From the NCBI RefSeq assembly GCF_001942335.1, contig NZ_MKKH01000033.1, forward strand, positions 62,001-126,000: 64,000 nucleotides of DNA, read 5' to 3'. This document shows, in pieces, positions 19,857 through 30,026 of this stretch. The notes beneath the pieces were generated by a model, which saw nothing but the letters and a program-made list of their open reading frames with translations, was not told where the DNA came from and did no database searches. This DNA comes from Cellulosimicrobium sp. CUA-896. Its GTDB lineage: Bacteria; Actinomycetota; Actinomycetes; Actinomycetales; Cellulomonadaceae. The position numbers and the translations under genes are program-made. Positions within the stretch are counted from its first letter, which is position 1. Every line of letters begins with the position of its first letter.

Positions 19857-20290
19857 TCAGCGCAGCGCGCGCACCTCGTCGGCCGACGTGCCGGAGCTGC
19901 GCAGGAACGCCTCGCAGCGCTCGGCCTCGTCGACCTCGCCGATGTACGCGGCGCACTCCGCGAGCGCGAGGAGCGCGCGGAGGAAGCCTGGTTGGGGACG
20001 TGGTCGGCAGGGATCGGGCCCTGGCCGCGCCAGCCCGCGCGCCGCAGGGCGTCGAGGCCGCGGTGGTACCCGGTCCGCGCGAACGCGTACGCGGTCACGG
20101 CACCTCGCGAGCCGTTCTCGTGCAGGTAGTCCTCCGCGAGGAAGGCCCACGCGAGGGACGACGACGGCTCGCGCGCCGCGATCTCGTACGGGTCCGTCCC
20201 CGCCTCGATCGCCTCCCGCACGGCGGCGTACTCGTCCGGGAGGTGGACCGGCGCCGGTCCGTCCAGCAGGTTCTGGTGCGCGTCGCTCAT
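19857..20290 (-). CDS. DUF3151 family protein (frameshift near 19990)
   Basis: About 144 residues after repair. It starts [21 protein letters not shown]; the conserved block [17 protein letters not shown] and [28 protein letters not shown] mark DUF3151, a TPR-like actinobacterial family of unknown function. The frame breaks in CCAGGCTTC (minus strand, about 19990); beyond it [24 protein letters not shown] continues. 434 + 1 bases is divisible by three. Confidence 0.85.
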
Positions 20291-20365
20291 CCCCTCATTG
20301 TGCCCGTCCCGCGCCGAGGCGCACCGTCGCCCACAGGCCCGTGCGCCCCGAAGGTCAACGACCGG

Positions 20366-20371
20366 TAAACT
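20366..20371 (+). promoter_or_regulatory. -10 element of purA
   Basis: TAAACT after CCGG, about 140 bases before the purA ATG. The leader between (about 20379-20511) contains a CCCGGG...CCCGGG hairpin and no ORF I can support. Confidence 0.55.
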
Positions 20372-20511
20372 CGTCGCGGTCCCCGGGTGACTGCCGCCCG
20401 GGCGACGCCTCGGACCCGCGGGGGCTGCGCCGTCGGGCACGGACCCCGCCGCGCGAGCTCCGCGCACTCCCGGACCGGCCGAGGAACAGGCAGTGCGAAA
20501 GTGGGGAATCC

Positions 20512-21798
20512 ATGCCAGGCGTGGTGCTCGTCGGAGCGCAGTGGGGCGACGAGGGCAAGGGCAAGGCGACCGACCTCCTCGGCTCCCGCGTCGACTACGT
20601 GGTCAAGTTCAACGGCGGCAACAACGCCGGCCACACCGTCGTGGTCGGGGACGAGAAGTACGCGCTGCACCTGCTGCCGTCGGGCATCCTGTCGCCGGGC
20701 GTCACGCCGGTGATCGCGAACGGCGTCGTCGTCGACATCGAGGTGCTGTTCCAGGAGCTCGACGACCTCGTCGCGCGCGGCGTCGACGTGTCGAAGCTGC
20801 TCGTCTCGGGCTCGGCCCACGTCATCGCCGGCTACCACCGCACGATCGACAAGGTCAGCGAGCGGTTCCTCGGCAAGCGCCGCATCGGCACCACCGGGCG
20901 CGGCATCGGGCCCGCGTACGCCGACAAGATCAACCGCGTCGGCATCCGGATGTGGGACCTGTTCGACGAGAAGATCCTCGCCGAGAAGATCGAGGGCGCC
21001 CTCGACCAGAAGAACCACCTGCTCGTGAAGGCCTACAACCGTCGCGCCATCACGGTCGACGAGACGGTCGACGAGCTGCTCCAGTACGCCGAGCGCGTCA
21101 AGCCGATGGTCGCCGACACGTCGGTCGTGCTGAACAAGGCGCTCGACGCGGGCAGGAACGTCCTCTTCGAGGGCGGCCAGGCGACGATGCTCGACGTCGA
21201 CCACGGCACGTACCCGTTCGTCACGTCGTCCAACGCGACCGCGGGCGGCGCGCTCACCGGCTCGGGCATCGGGCCGACGCGCATCTCCTCGGTCATCGGC
21301 GTCATCAAGGCGTACACCACGCGCGTGGGGGAGGGCCCGTTCCCCACCGAGCTGTTCGACGCGAACGGCGAGTACCTCCTCAAGACCGGTGGCGAGTACG
21401 GCGTCACGACGGGGCGCTCGCGGCGCTGCGGCTGGTACGACTCCGTCATCGCCCGCTACGCGACGCGCGTCAACGGCATCACCGACATGGTGCTCACCAA
21501 GCTCGACATCCTCACCGGCTTCGACAAGGTCCCGGTGTGCGTCGCGTACGACGTCGACGGCGTGCGGCACGACGAGATGCCGCTCGACCAGACGGCGTTC
21601 CACCACGCGACGCCGGTCTACGAGGAGCTCGACGGCTGGTCGGAGGACATCTCCGGGGCACGCACGTTCGAGGACCTGCCCGTCAACGCGCAGCGCTACG
21701 TCCTCGCGCTCGAGGAGATGTCGGGGACGCGGATCTCCGCGATCGGCGTCGGTCCGAGCCGCGACGCGATCATCCCGCGGCACGACCTCATCCACTGA
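20512..21798 (+). CDS. purA: Adenylosuccinate synthetase
   Basis: 428 residues, intact. GTP-dependent joining of aspartate to IMP, the first step to AMP. The P-loop-like start is [11 protein letters not shown] (catalytic Asp and Lys), followed by [13 protein letters not shown], the switch loop [45 protein letters not shown] and the guanine-binding LTKLDILTG. The ribosome binding site is weak (GGGGAATCC). It is monocistronic with a long leader. Confidence 0.96.
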   Translation: MPGVVLVGAQWGDEGKGKATDLLGSRVDYVVKFNGGNNAGHTVVVGDEKYALHLLPSGILSPGVTPVIANGVVVDIEVLFQELDDLVARGVDVSKLLVSGSAHVIAGYHRTIDKVSERFLGKRRIGTTGRGIGPAYADKINRVGIRMWDLFDEKILAEKIEGALDQKNHLLVKAYNRRAITVDETVDELLQYAERVKPMVADTSVVLNKALDAGRNVLFEGGQATMLDVDHGTYPFVTSSNATAGGALTGSGIGPTRISSVIGVIKAYTTRVGEGPFPTELFDANGEYLLKTGGEYGVTTGRSRRCGWYDSVIARYATRVNGITDMVLTKLDILTGFDKVPVCVAYDVDGVRHDEMPLDQTAFHHATPVYEELDGWSEDISGARTFEDLPVNAQRYVLALEEMSGTRISAIGVGPSRDAIIPRHDLIH

Positions 21799-21807
21799 CG
21801 CACCCTG

Positions 21808-21824
21808 ACCGGCCCTGCCGGTCC
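21808..21824 (+). terminator. Hairpin after purA
   Basis: GACCGG-CCCTG-CCGGTC, a 6-bp stem 10 bases after the purA stop. Weak. Confidence 0.35.
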
Positions 21825-21896
21825 ACGTGCACCCGCCGCCCGGCCGGCCTCCCGTTCGCGACGCGGGACGCCGGCCGGTCGCGCGAGGGCCGTCGG

Positions 21897-21902
21897 TAGA
21901 CT
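21897..21902 (+). promoter_or_regulatory. -10 element of purD
   Basis: TAGACT preceded by GG, 8 bases before GTG 21911, so the mRNA is probably leaderless. The same GGTAGACT string precedes purS and purL. Confidence 0.6.
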
Positions 21903-21910
21903 CGGCGCCC

Positions 21911-23227
<1,317 letters not shown>

Positions 23228-23254
23228 CGGCCGCCCCGCCGCGCCCCGGCGCGC

Positions 23255-24738
23255 TCAGTCCCCGGCGGAGCCGAGCAGCGAGCGGGTCACGCGCTCGGCG
23301 TCGCCGGTCATCTCGCGACTGCCGACCGCAGGTCGTCGTCGCCGACGTCGTGCCCCGCCTCGGCCGCGCGCAGCACGGCCCGGCGCACCGCCTCCTTGAC
23401 GAACGACGCCGTGACGCCGCCGGTCCGTGCGGTGGCGTCGTCGAGCGCGGCCGCCGAGAACGGCAGCGTCCCGCGGTAGAGCTCGAAGAGGCGCCGGCGT
23501 GCGGAGTCGTCGGGCAGGGGGATCTCCACCGCGAGGTCGACGCGACCGGGCCGCTGGGCGAGCGCCCGCTCGAGCAGGTCGGCGCGGTTCGTCGTCAGCA
23601 CGAACGCCACGTCCGCGTCGCGGTCGAGCCCGTCCATCGCGTCGAGCACCTCGAACAGCAGCGGCTGCGGCCCGTCGTGGAACGAGCGGTCCTCGGCGAT
23701 GAGGTCGCAGTCCTCGAGCACGACGAGGGCGGGCTGCATCGCCCGTGCGGTCTCGGCCGCCAGCCGGACGAGGCCCAACGAGCCGCCCGCGAGCAGGATC
23801 ACCGTCGTGCCGGGGGACTCGCCGACCAGGTGGCGCACGGTGTGCGTCTTGCCGGTCCCCGGCGGCCCGTACAGGAGCACGCCGCGCTTCAGGTGCTGGC
23901 CCGAGGCCTCGAGCTCGGCCCGGTGCCTCGCGACGCCGACGACCTGGCGCTTGATCCGGTCGAGCGTGCCGTGCGGCAGCACGACGTCGGCGGCCGGCAC
24001 CCGGTCGCGGGGCACGAAGGTCATGCCGGCGGACGTCGGCCCGTACTCGGACGGCGTGGTCGTGAAGGTGACGACCTGCCCGCGCAGCACGCTGTGCTCG
24101 ACCATCGCCGTGCGCAGCTCGGAGAGGAGGGCGAGCGCGGCGTCCTCGTCCGTGCACATGACCTCGAGGGACGCCGCGTTCCCGTACCGCGGGCTCGCCG
24201 CGCGCTGCAGCACCGCGACAGGCGTCCCGGCGTAGGTGAACAGGTGCAGGCCGAAGGCCACGGTCCGCCGCTCGGACGTCGGCCCGGTCGCCGCGCGGGC
24301 GTAGTCGACGGCTCCGACGGGGAAGTGGCCCCATCGCGCCGAGTGCTCGACGATCTCGGACAGCGACGCGTGCATGCGCTGCTCACCCCCGCCCACGCCG
24401 AGGAGCCGCCCGCCGCCGTGCCGCGCCGTCACCACCTCGACGGCGACGTCCGCGTCGACCGTGCGCAGGGTGCCCACCGTCTCGGTGACGACGGCGAGCG
24501 CGAGGGGGTCGGTGCCGAGGTGCTCGCGCAGCGCGCCGGCGACCGTCAGACCGCCCGCCGCGCGCTGCCGGCGGTGGCCCTGCTCGTTCACCGTCTCGAG
24601 GAAGGTCGAGAACGTCTCGAGGAACGCGGTGACGCGCGGGTCGTCGAACGCGCCGGCGGCGGTCGCCGGTGCGCCGTCCGAGATCGGCGTCCCGTCCGGC
24701 GGGACGGGTCCGGACGGGGCGGCGGGCGTGAAGTGCAT
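23255..24738 (-). CDS. AAA-family ATPase (frameshift near 23318)
   Basis: 494 residues after repair. The N-terminal ~270 residues have no named domain I recognise. The AAA module has Walker A GPPGTGKTHT (about 290), Walker B LVVLEDCDLIAED (about 346), sensor 1 FVLTTNRAD, the arginine-finger region RPGRVDLAVEIPLP and a sensor-2 helix FVKEAVRRAVLRAAE. The frame breaks just before the end (GCAGTCGCGAG); repair adds EMTGDAERVTRSLLG. It sits between purD and purC on the other strand and is divergent from purC. Related single-AAA proteins are common in actinobacteria without known role. Confidence 0.8.
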
Positions 24739-24744
24739 GGTGCG

Positions 24745-24750
24745 ACACTA
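24745..24750 (-). promoter_or_regulatory. Leaderless-type -10 element of the AAA ATPase gene
   Basis: TAGTGT on the minus strand, 6 bases before ATG 24738. Only 18 bases separate the AAA and purC start codons, so the two promoters overlap. Confidence 0.55.
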
Positions 24751-24756
24751 GGGCGC

Positions 24757-25755
24757 GTGACGGACACGCCCCAGGACTTTGTCCCCCCGCTCTCCCTCGG
24801 CGAGACCGACGCGTTCGACACGGCGGGACTCGAGCTGCCCGGCTGGAAGCACGTCTACTCGGGCAAGGTGCGCGACCTGTACGAGCCCGACCTGCCTGCC
24901 GTAGGGGGCGTCCACCCGCTCGGGGACGTGGTGCTCGTCGTCGCGAGCGACCGTGTGAGCGCGTTCGACCACGTGCTCTCGCCCGGCATCCCCGACAAGG
25001 GCGTCGTGCTCACGCAGCTGAGCCTGTGGTGGTTCGACCAGCTCGCCGACCTCGTGCCGAACCACGTCGTGTCCACCGCCGTGTCGGCGGAGCCGGGGGA
25101 CGGGCTCGTGCCCGACGTCGTGGCGGGGCGAGCGATGATCTGCCGTCGTCTCGACATGTTCCCCGTCGAGTGCGTCGCGCGCGGCTACCTCACGGGGTCC
25201 GGGCTCGTGGAGTACCGGGCGGGCGGTGCCGTGTGCGGCGTACCGCTGCCGGAGGGCCTCGTCGACGGGTCTCGCCTGCCGGAGCCGATCTTCACGCCCG
25301 CGACGAAGGCCGCGGTCGGCGAGCACGACGAGAACGTCTCGTTCGAGGTCGTCGCCGGGCAGATCGGCGCCGAGGACGCGGCACGGCTGCGCGACCTGAC
25401 GCTCGCGGTCTACGCGCGGGCGGAGGAGATCGCGCGCGAGCGCGGCGTGATCCTCGCGGACACCAAGCTCGAGTTCGGGACGCACGGCACCGGCGGGGCG
25501 GCGCAGGTCGTCCTCGGCGACGAGGTGCTCACCCCGGACTCGTCGCGGTTCTGGCCCGCGGACCAGTGGGAGCCGGGTCGGTCGCAGCCGAGCTTCGACA
25601 AGCAGTTCGTCCGTGACTGGCTCGCCTCGCCGGCGTCCGGCTGGGACCGCGCGTCCGACGCCCCGCCGCCGTCGCTGCCGGCCGACGTCGTGGCGCGGAC
25701 CCGTGACCGCTACCTCGAGGCGTACGAGCGGCTGACGGGCTCCTCCCTCGCCTGA
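24757..25755 (+). CDS. purC: Phosphoribosylaminoimidazole-succinocarboxamide synthase
   Basis: 332 residues, intact. Joins aspartate to CAIR to form SAICAR. Motifs: HVYSGKVRDLYE, VLVVASDRVSAFDHVLSPGIPDKG, CRRLDMFPVECVARGYLTGSG, FTPATKAAVGEHDENVSF and DTKLEFGTHG. GTG 24757 is the first start that keeps the family N-terminus. Confidence 0.95.
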   Translation: MTDTPQDFVPPLSLGETDAFDTAGLELPGWKHVYSGKVRDLYEPDLPAVGGVHPLGDVVLVVASDRVSAFDHVLSPGIPDKGVVLTQLSLWWFDQLADLVPNHVVSTAVSAEPGDGLVPDVVAGRAMICRRLDMFPVECVARGYLTGSGLVEYRAGGAVCGVPLPEGLVDGSRLPEPIFTPATKAAVGEHDENVSFEVVAGQIGAEDAARLRDLTLAVYARAEEIARERGVILADTKLEFGTHGTGGAAQVVLGDEVLTPDSSRFWPADQWEPGRSQPSFDKQFVRDWLASPASGWDRASDAPPPSLPADVVARTRDRYLEAYERLTGSSLA

Positions 25756-25767
25756 CCCGCACCGCGG

Positions 25768-26121
25768 TCACGCGCTGCGCCACGCGCTCGGACGCACGTA
25801 GGTGTGCCCGCTCGGCGCGGTCCAGCGGACCGTGCCGTCGGCGAGCAGCGCGGGACGCCAGCCGTCCCGTGCCCGCACGACGCGGTGGTGACGGCACAGC
25901 GCGACGAGGTTGCCCGCGTCGTGGCCCTGCTCGTCGCCCGGGCGGGGCGCCACGACGTGGTCGAGGTCGCACCGGAACGCCGGGACCCGGCAGCCGGGGA
26001 ACGTGCACGTCCCGTCGCGCGCGAGCACCGCGGCGACCGTCTGCACCGACGGTCGCCGCGACGACGGAGGTCCGGCGTGCGTCGCCGCGACGGACCTCCG
26101 TGGAGCAGGTGATGCGGTCAT
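25768..26121 (-). CDS. Stand-alone HNH endonuclease (C-terminal part of the DUF222-HNH/13E12 family)
   Basis: 117 residues from ATG 26121, with GAGAGGAGA 9-17 bases upstream. It contains the HNH/zinc motif: DGTCTFPGCRVPAFRCDLDHV, then NLVALCRHHRVVRA, with Cys pairs and the HH. The closest pattern is the C-terminus of 13E12-type proteins, but the ~250-residue DUF222 region that normally precedes it is absent. A perfect SOS box lies 120 bases upstream. It may be a trimmed but still damage-inducible nuclease, or a relic. Confidence 0.75.
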   Translation of the reverse strand: MTASPAPRRSVAATHAGPPSSRRPSVQTVAAVLARDGTCTFPGCRVPAFRCDLDHVVAPRPGDEQGHDAGNLVALCRHHRVVRARDGWRPALLADGTVRWTAPSGHTYVRPSAWRSA

Positions 26122-26184
26122 CGGGCGGTCTCCTCTCCGCTGTGGCGTCAGGCCGTGCCGTGCACGGCGGTCCGGACGGTGTCC

Positions 26185-26223
26185 GTGCGAGGGCGGGGAA
26201 GGGGCGGGACCCCGCCCTCGCAC
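26185..26223 (-). other. Perfect 14-bp inverted repeat in the HNH leader
   Basis: GTGCGAGGGCGGGG (26185-26198) and CCCCGCCCTCGCAC (26210-26223) around an 11-base loop. Lies between the SOS box and the HNH start, so it would be in the HNH transcript leader; it could be an attenuator. Confidence 0.6.
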
Positions 26224-26240
26224 GCGCTCGAGCGTGCTTC

Positions 26241-26256
26241 TCGAACGTGTGTTCGA
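26241..26256. promoter_or_regulatory. SOS (LexA) box
   Basis: TCGAACGTGTGTTCGA: perfect TCGAAC/GTTCGA arms spaced by four bases, matching the mycobacterial/Gram-positive LexA consensus. It is upstream of the HNH gene (minus strand) and about 90 bases before the purS promoter, so LexA control of HNH is the simpler reading. Other than this, the hairpin and the purS -10, 26122-26470 holds nothing I can identify. Confidence 0.75.
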
Positions 26257-26347
26257 CACTACCCGGCACCTCCGACACGCCCTCGACCTGCACCCGACCG
26301 CCGATGCCCGTTCGTGGAGCGCGGCCCGACCGTGGCGACCGCGCGGG

Positions 26348-26353
26348 TAGACT
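26348..26353 (+). promoter_or_regulatory. -10 element of purSQ
   Basis: TAGACT preceded by GG, about 118 bases before the purS GTG. Confidence 0.5.
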
Positions 26354-26470
26354 GGCGCGCGGAATCCCGCCGTCGGCTCCCGCTCGCTCATGCCGTGCGC
26401 ACCGCGCACGCCGCGTGACCGGGATCCCGGAGCCCCGGCTCTCCCGAATACACCTCCCCTAGGAGCACCC

Positions 26471-26758
26471 GTGGGACGCGTCGTCGTCGAGGTCATGCCG
26501 AAGCCCGAGATCCTGGACCCGCAGGGCAAGGCCGTCGTCGGGGCGCTGCCGCGCCTCGGCTTCACGCAGTTCACCTCCGTCCGTCAGGGCAAGCGGTTCG
26601 AGCTCGAGGTCGAGGGCGACGTGACGCCCGAGGTCCTCGCCGCCGCCCAGGAGGCCGCGGCAAAGGTGCTGTCCAACCCGGTCATCGAGGACGTCGTGCG
26701 CGTCGCCGACGCCGCGACCGACGCGGCCGGCACCGTCCTGTCCGGGGGCCTCGCCTGA
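26471..26758 (+). CDS. purS: Phosphoribosylformylglycinamidine synthase subunit PurS
   Basis: 95 residues. Small subunit of the three-part FGAM synthase (PurS, PurQ, PurL), needed to assemble the ammonia channel. Typical start [22 protein letters not shown] and [17 protein letters not shown] 26471 has AGGAG 5 bases upstream. Its stop overlaps the purQ ATG (TGATG). Confidence 0.93.
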   Translation: MGRVVVEVMPKPEILDPQGKAVVGALPRLGFTQFTSVRQGKRFELEVEGDVTPEVLAAAQEAAAKVLSNPVIEDVVRVADAATDAAGTVLSGGLA

Positions 26759-27498
26759 TGACCGCCACGACCGTCGCCGCCCCCGAGGCCTCCCTGGGTG
26801 GCGCCCGCGTCGGCGTCGTGACGTTCCCCGGCACGCTCGACGACCGCGACGCGGCCCGTGCCGTGCGCCTCGCGGGTGGCCAGGCCGTGTCCCTGTGGCA
26901 CGCGGACGCCGACCTGCAGGGGGTCGACGCCGTCGTCCTGCCCGGTGGCTTCTCCTACGGCGACTACCTGCGCGCCGGGGCGATCAGCCGCTTCGCCCCC
27001 GTCATGGAGACCCTCGTCGACGCCGCGCGCGGCGGCCTGCCGGTGCTCGGCATCTGCAACGGCTTCCAGGTCCTCACCGAGGCGCACCTGCTGCCGGGCT
27101 CCATGATCAAGAACGACCACCTGCACTTCCTCTGCCGCGAGCAGGTGCTCGTCGTCGAGAACGCGGACACGGCCTGGACGCGCGACTTCACGCAGGGCCA
27201 GCGGATCACGATCCCGCTGAAGAACCAGGACGGCCAGTTCGTCGCCGACGACCGCACGCTCGACGAGCTCGAGGGCGAGGGCCGCGTCGTGTTCCGCTAC
27301 GACGGCTGGAACCCGAACGGCTCGCGCCGCGACATCGCCGGCATCACGAACGCTGCGGGCAACGTCGTCGGGCTCATGCCGCACCCGGAGCACGCCGTCG
27401 AGCCGGGCTTCGGCCCCGCCTCCGCGGCCGGCCCGCGCGCCGGCACGGACGGACTCGGGTTCTTCACCTCGGTGCTGAGCACGCTCGTCCGGGCGTGA
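26758..27498 (+). CDS. purQ: Phosphoribosylformylglycinamidine synthase subunit PurQ (glutaminase)
   Basis: 246 residues, intact. Class I glutamine amidotransferase giving ammonia to PurL. Nucleophile Cys in [12 protein letters not shown]; His-Glu of the triad in [14 protein letters not shown]; also [18 protein letters not shown]. Coupled to purS upstream and to the GNAT gene downstream (GTGA overlap). The N-terminus carries about 14 extra residues before [11 protein letters not shown]. Confidence 0.95.
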   Translation: MTATTVAAPEASLGGARVGVVTFPGTLDDRDAARAVRLAGGQAVSLWHADADLQGVDAVVLPGGFSYGDYLRAGAISRFAPVMETLVDAARGGLPVLGICNGFQVLTEAHLLPGSMIKNDHLHFLCREQVLVVENADTAWTRDFTQGQRITIPLKNQDGQFVADDRTLDELEGEGRVVFRYDGWNPNGSRRDIAGITNAAGNVVGLMPHPEHAVEPGFGPASAAGPRAGTDGLGFFTSVLSTLVRA

Positions 27499-28658
27499 GC
27501 GTCGCCGCGCGCACGGCGGACGACGCGCGGACGCCGGGTCGCGCCCGACCGGCGCCCGGCGCCGGCATCACCGTGGCTGTGGTCGGCGGCGAGGACGCGG
27601 ACGCGCTCGCGCTCTTCGCCCGGCAGCAGGCCGAGCTCGCCGAGCGCTACGGCGAGCCGGACAGCGGCGCGTTCGACGCGGCCGGGCTCCTCGCCGCGTT
27701 CGTCGTGCACGACGACGGGACGCCGGTCGCGTGCGTCGCGCTGCGCGACGTCTCCGGGACTCCCGACGGGCGTGGTGGCCAGCACCCGCCGACGACGGGG
27801 GAGGTCAAGCGCCTCTACGTCGCGGCCGAGCACCGGGGTCGCGGGCACGCGCGGACGGCCATGCAGGCCCTGCACGCGCACGCCGCGACGTCCGGGCTGC
27901 GGCGGCTCGTGCTCGAGACGGGCACGCGTCAGCCGGAGTCCGTCGACCTCTACCTCGACCTGGGCTACACGCCCACTGAAACCTACGGGCACTACGCGGG
28001 CGACCCGTTGTCGCGGTGCTTCGCCCTGGACCTCGCCGGTCTGCACGACGACGGCTCCGCTGCGGCGCGACGCCGCCCCGCGCCGGTCGGCCCGACGAGC
28101 GGTGCCGCGGGCGCGCACGGCACGGGCGCGCGTGCTTCGATCGCACCCGCCGCGGTCGAGGTGCTGGCCGTGGCCTGGGACGATCCGGACGCCGCAGCGC
28201 TGCGCCGCGAGATGCACGACACGTCGTCCGCCGCGCTCTACCCGGAGCTGTTCACGGGACTCGACGCCGCGGGCGGGTTCGAGGCCGTCGACGCTCGCCT
28301 GGGCGAGGACACGGTCGCGACCTTCGTCGCACGGCGCGGGGACGCGGCGGTGGGCTGCGCCTCGCTCCAGCAGGTCGCGCACGAGGTGCGGGCCGTCCAC
28401 GGCGAGGCGTTCGAGGTGAAGAAGGTCTTCGTGCGCGAGGGAGCGCGCGGGTCGGGCGTCGCCCGGGCACTCCTGGCCGCGGTGGAGGCCGAGGCCCGGC
28501 GGCGCGGCGCGCGCACGCTCCTGCTGGAGACGGGCATCCGACAGCCGGGAGCGATCCGGCTGTACCGGTCGCTCGGGTTCCGGACGGTGCTGCCGTACGC
28601 GCCGTACGACCGCGACGCCCACGGCATCGCGCTCTGCTTCGCCAAGCTCCTGCGCTGA
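27495..28658 (+). CDS. Tandem double GNAT acetyltransferase
   Basis: 387 residues holding two GNAT domains in series. The first (about 15-185) has [21 protein letters not shown] and [20 protein letters not shown]; the second (about 205-385) has [21 protein letters not shown] and [19 protein letters not shown]. Both keep the acetyl-CoA pyrophosphate loop (R/G-x-x-G-x-G/A). The halves share the unusual LETGxRQP segment, suggesting an internal duplication. The GTG start overlaps the purQ stop by 4 bp, so it is made with the purine genes. Acceptor substrate unknown. Confidence 0.85.
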   Translation: MSVAARTADDARTPGRARPAPGAGITVAVVGGEDADALALFARQQAELAERYGEPDSGAFDAAGLLAAFVVHDDGTPVACVALRDVSGTPDGRGGQHPPTTGEVKRLYVAAEHRGRGHARTAMQALHAHAATSGLRRLVLETGTRQPESVDLYLDLGYTPTETYGHYAGDPLSRCFALDLAGLHDDGSAAARRRPAPVGPTSGAAGAHGTGARASIAPAAVEVLAVAWDDPDAAALRREMHDTSSAALYPELFTGLDAAGGFEAVDARLGEDTVATFVARRGDAAVGCASLQQVAHEVRAVHGEAFEVKKVFVREGARGSGVARALLAAVEAEARRRGARTLLLETGIRQPGAIRLYRSLGFRTVLPYAPYDRDAHGIALCFAKLLR

Positions 28659-28758
28659 GGGTCCGGCGAGCGGCCGACACCTCACGCCCCCTCGGTCGTC
28701 GCGACGCCGCCGGTGGAGCCGCCAGGGGTTTGTCCTGGTTCGCGTCGTCGTGAACCGG

Positions 28759-28764
28759 TAGGGT
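28759..28764 (+). promoter_or_regulatory. Leaderless-type -10 element
   Basis: TAGGGT, 6 bases, GTG 28771. Confidence 0.6.
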
Positions 28765-28770
28765 GCCCGC

Positions 28771-29061
28771 GTGATCTACGCCCTGACCAGCGCATATTCC
28801 GTCCCGGCCCTGCTGGGGGAGCTGCTGGGATGGGTCCTCGGCGCCGTCGCCCACGTCCCCGGGCGCGCCGGTGAGCTCGCCGCGGAGGCACGTCAGGTCG
28901 CGACCGGCTGGGGCATCCCCGTCGCCGAGGTGACCGATCTGTACGCCACGTTCCCGGTCCGCCTGGCCCTCGCCGTCGCCGCGGTGGCGTTCGTGGCCGC
29001 GACGGCGGCGCTCGTGCACGGGCTGCGCGAACGCCGCCGCGCACGCACCGCCGCGCGCTGA
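28771..29061 (+). CDS. Small membrane protein of unknown function
   Basis: 96 residues, not recognised. An amphipathic/hydrophobic N-terminal stretch (VPALLGELLGWVLGAVAHV), a middle part, then one clear membrane helix (RLALAVAAVAFVAATAALV) with a strongly basic tail RERRRARTAAR. Leaderless start, own promoter, typical codon use; probably a real gene. Confidence 0.6.
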   Translation: MIYALTSAYSVPALLGELLGWVLGAVAHVPGRAGELAAEARQVATGWGIPVAEVTDLYATFPVRLALAVAAVAFVAATAALVHGLRERRRARTAAR

Positions 29062-29065
29062 CGAC

Positions 29066-29086
29066 GGCTGCCCGGTGCGGCCGGGC
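29066..29086. terminator. Short hairpin between convergent genes
   Basis: GCCCGG-TGCG-GCCGGGC type stem between the small membrane protein and the LLM gene. Weak. Confidence 0.35.
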
Positions 29087-29104
29087 GTGACCCGCCGCCG
29101 ACGC

Positions 29105-29982
29105 TCAGGCCGTGAGCAGGGGACGTACCTCGCTCCCGAGGAATCGCAGGAACCCGTCGAGGTCCGGCTCGTCCGCGGTCGGCTGGACCGCCACCGCCGT
29201 CGCGCCGCGCCCGCGAGGGCGCGCACCGCACCCGCGATCGTGGCGGCGTCCCCGGCGGCGCCCACTCCCTCTCCGGGCTTGCGCCCCCACAGCGGGAGCT
29301 CCCCGTCCACGCGCTCCTGCGCACCGTCACCGGTCGCGGCGATGAGCGTGGCCTGCACGTCGAAGGCCGACCGCCCCGCCGCGCGCGCCGGGGCCTGCGC
29401 GACCTCGACGACGTCGCGGACCTCCTCCGGCGTGTACGCGTTGGCGAGGATGAGACCGTCGCCGAGCTCGCCCGCGAGCTCGAGCGACCGGGGACCCACG
29501 CCGCCGAGCCACAGCGGCACCGGCTCCGTGGGCGGCCAGTCGAGCCGCACGCGGTCGAGCGTCACGTAGCGCCCGGCCGTCGTGACCTCCTCGCCCGCGA
29601 GCAGGCGACGCAGCGCCTCCGTGTGTTCGCGCAGCAACGTCAGCGGTGAGTCGGCGCGCACGCCAGCCTGCCCCATCCACTCCTGGACACCGTGCCCCAC
29701 GCCGGCGACGAACCGTCCGGGGAACATCCGGCCCAGGTTCGCGACCTCCATCGCCGTGATCGCCGTGCTGCGCAGCGGGGCCGGCATGAGGCCGAGGCCC
29801 ACGCGCACGCGGTCCGTCCAGGCGAGCGCCGCCGCCGCGGACGCGAGCCCGCTCTGCTTGAAGCAGTCCTCCCAGACCCACACGTCGTCCAGACCGGCGG
29901 ACTCCGCCGCCGTCGCGAGCGCGCGCAGGCTCTCCGGGGCGTGGGTGGGGACGAACGCGATGCCGAGCCGAGGTGTCGTCAT
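29105..29982 (-). CDS. LLM-class (F420/FMN) oxidoreductase (frameshift near 29210)
   Basis: About 292 residues after repair. TIM-barrel luciferase-like fold: LGIAFVPTHAPESLRALA, VWVWEDCF, RVRVGLGLMPAPLRST, RFVAGVGHGVQEWM and WLGGVGPRSLELAGELGDGLIL. F420-dependent relatives are common in actinobacteria, so F420 is the likelier cofactor. The frame breaks near 29210 (GGCGCGGCGCGACG); repair gives ATAVAVQPTADEPDLDGFLRFLG. ATG 29991 is an alternative start. Confidence 0.82.
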
Positions 29983-30026
29983 GCGCTCCATCGTGCCGTG
30001 GGCGTCGGACACTCGACCTCGGACGC

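Noticed and set aside
17515-21798. A ~1400-codon open frame running through the SpoIIE, STAS, DUF3151 and purA loci
   Set aside because: Its first 900 codons are Arg/Ala/Pro-rich shadow translation of the SpoIIE gene in another frame; only its purA part is real. High GC makes stop codons rare in all frames.
25768-26121. HNH gene as a homing endonuclease or part of a mobile intron
   Set aside because: No intron boundaries, terminal repeats or transposase nearby; the motif fits the 13E12 family.
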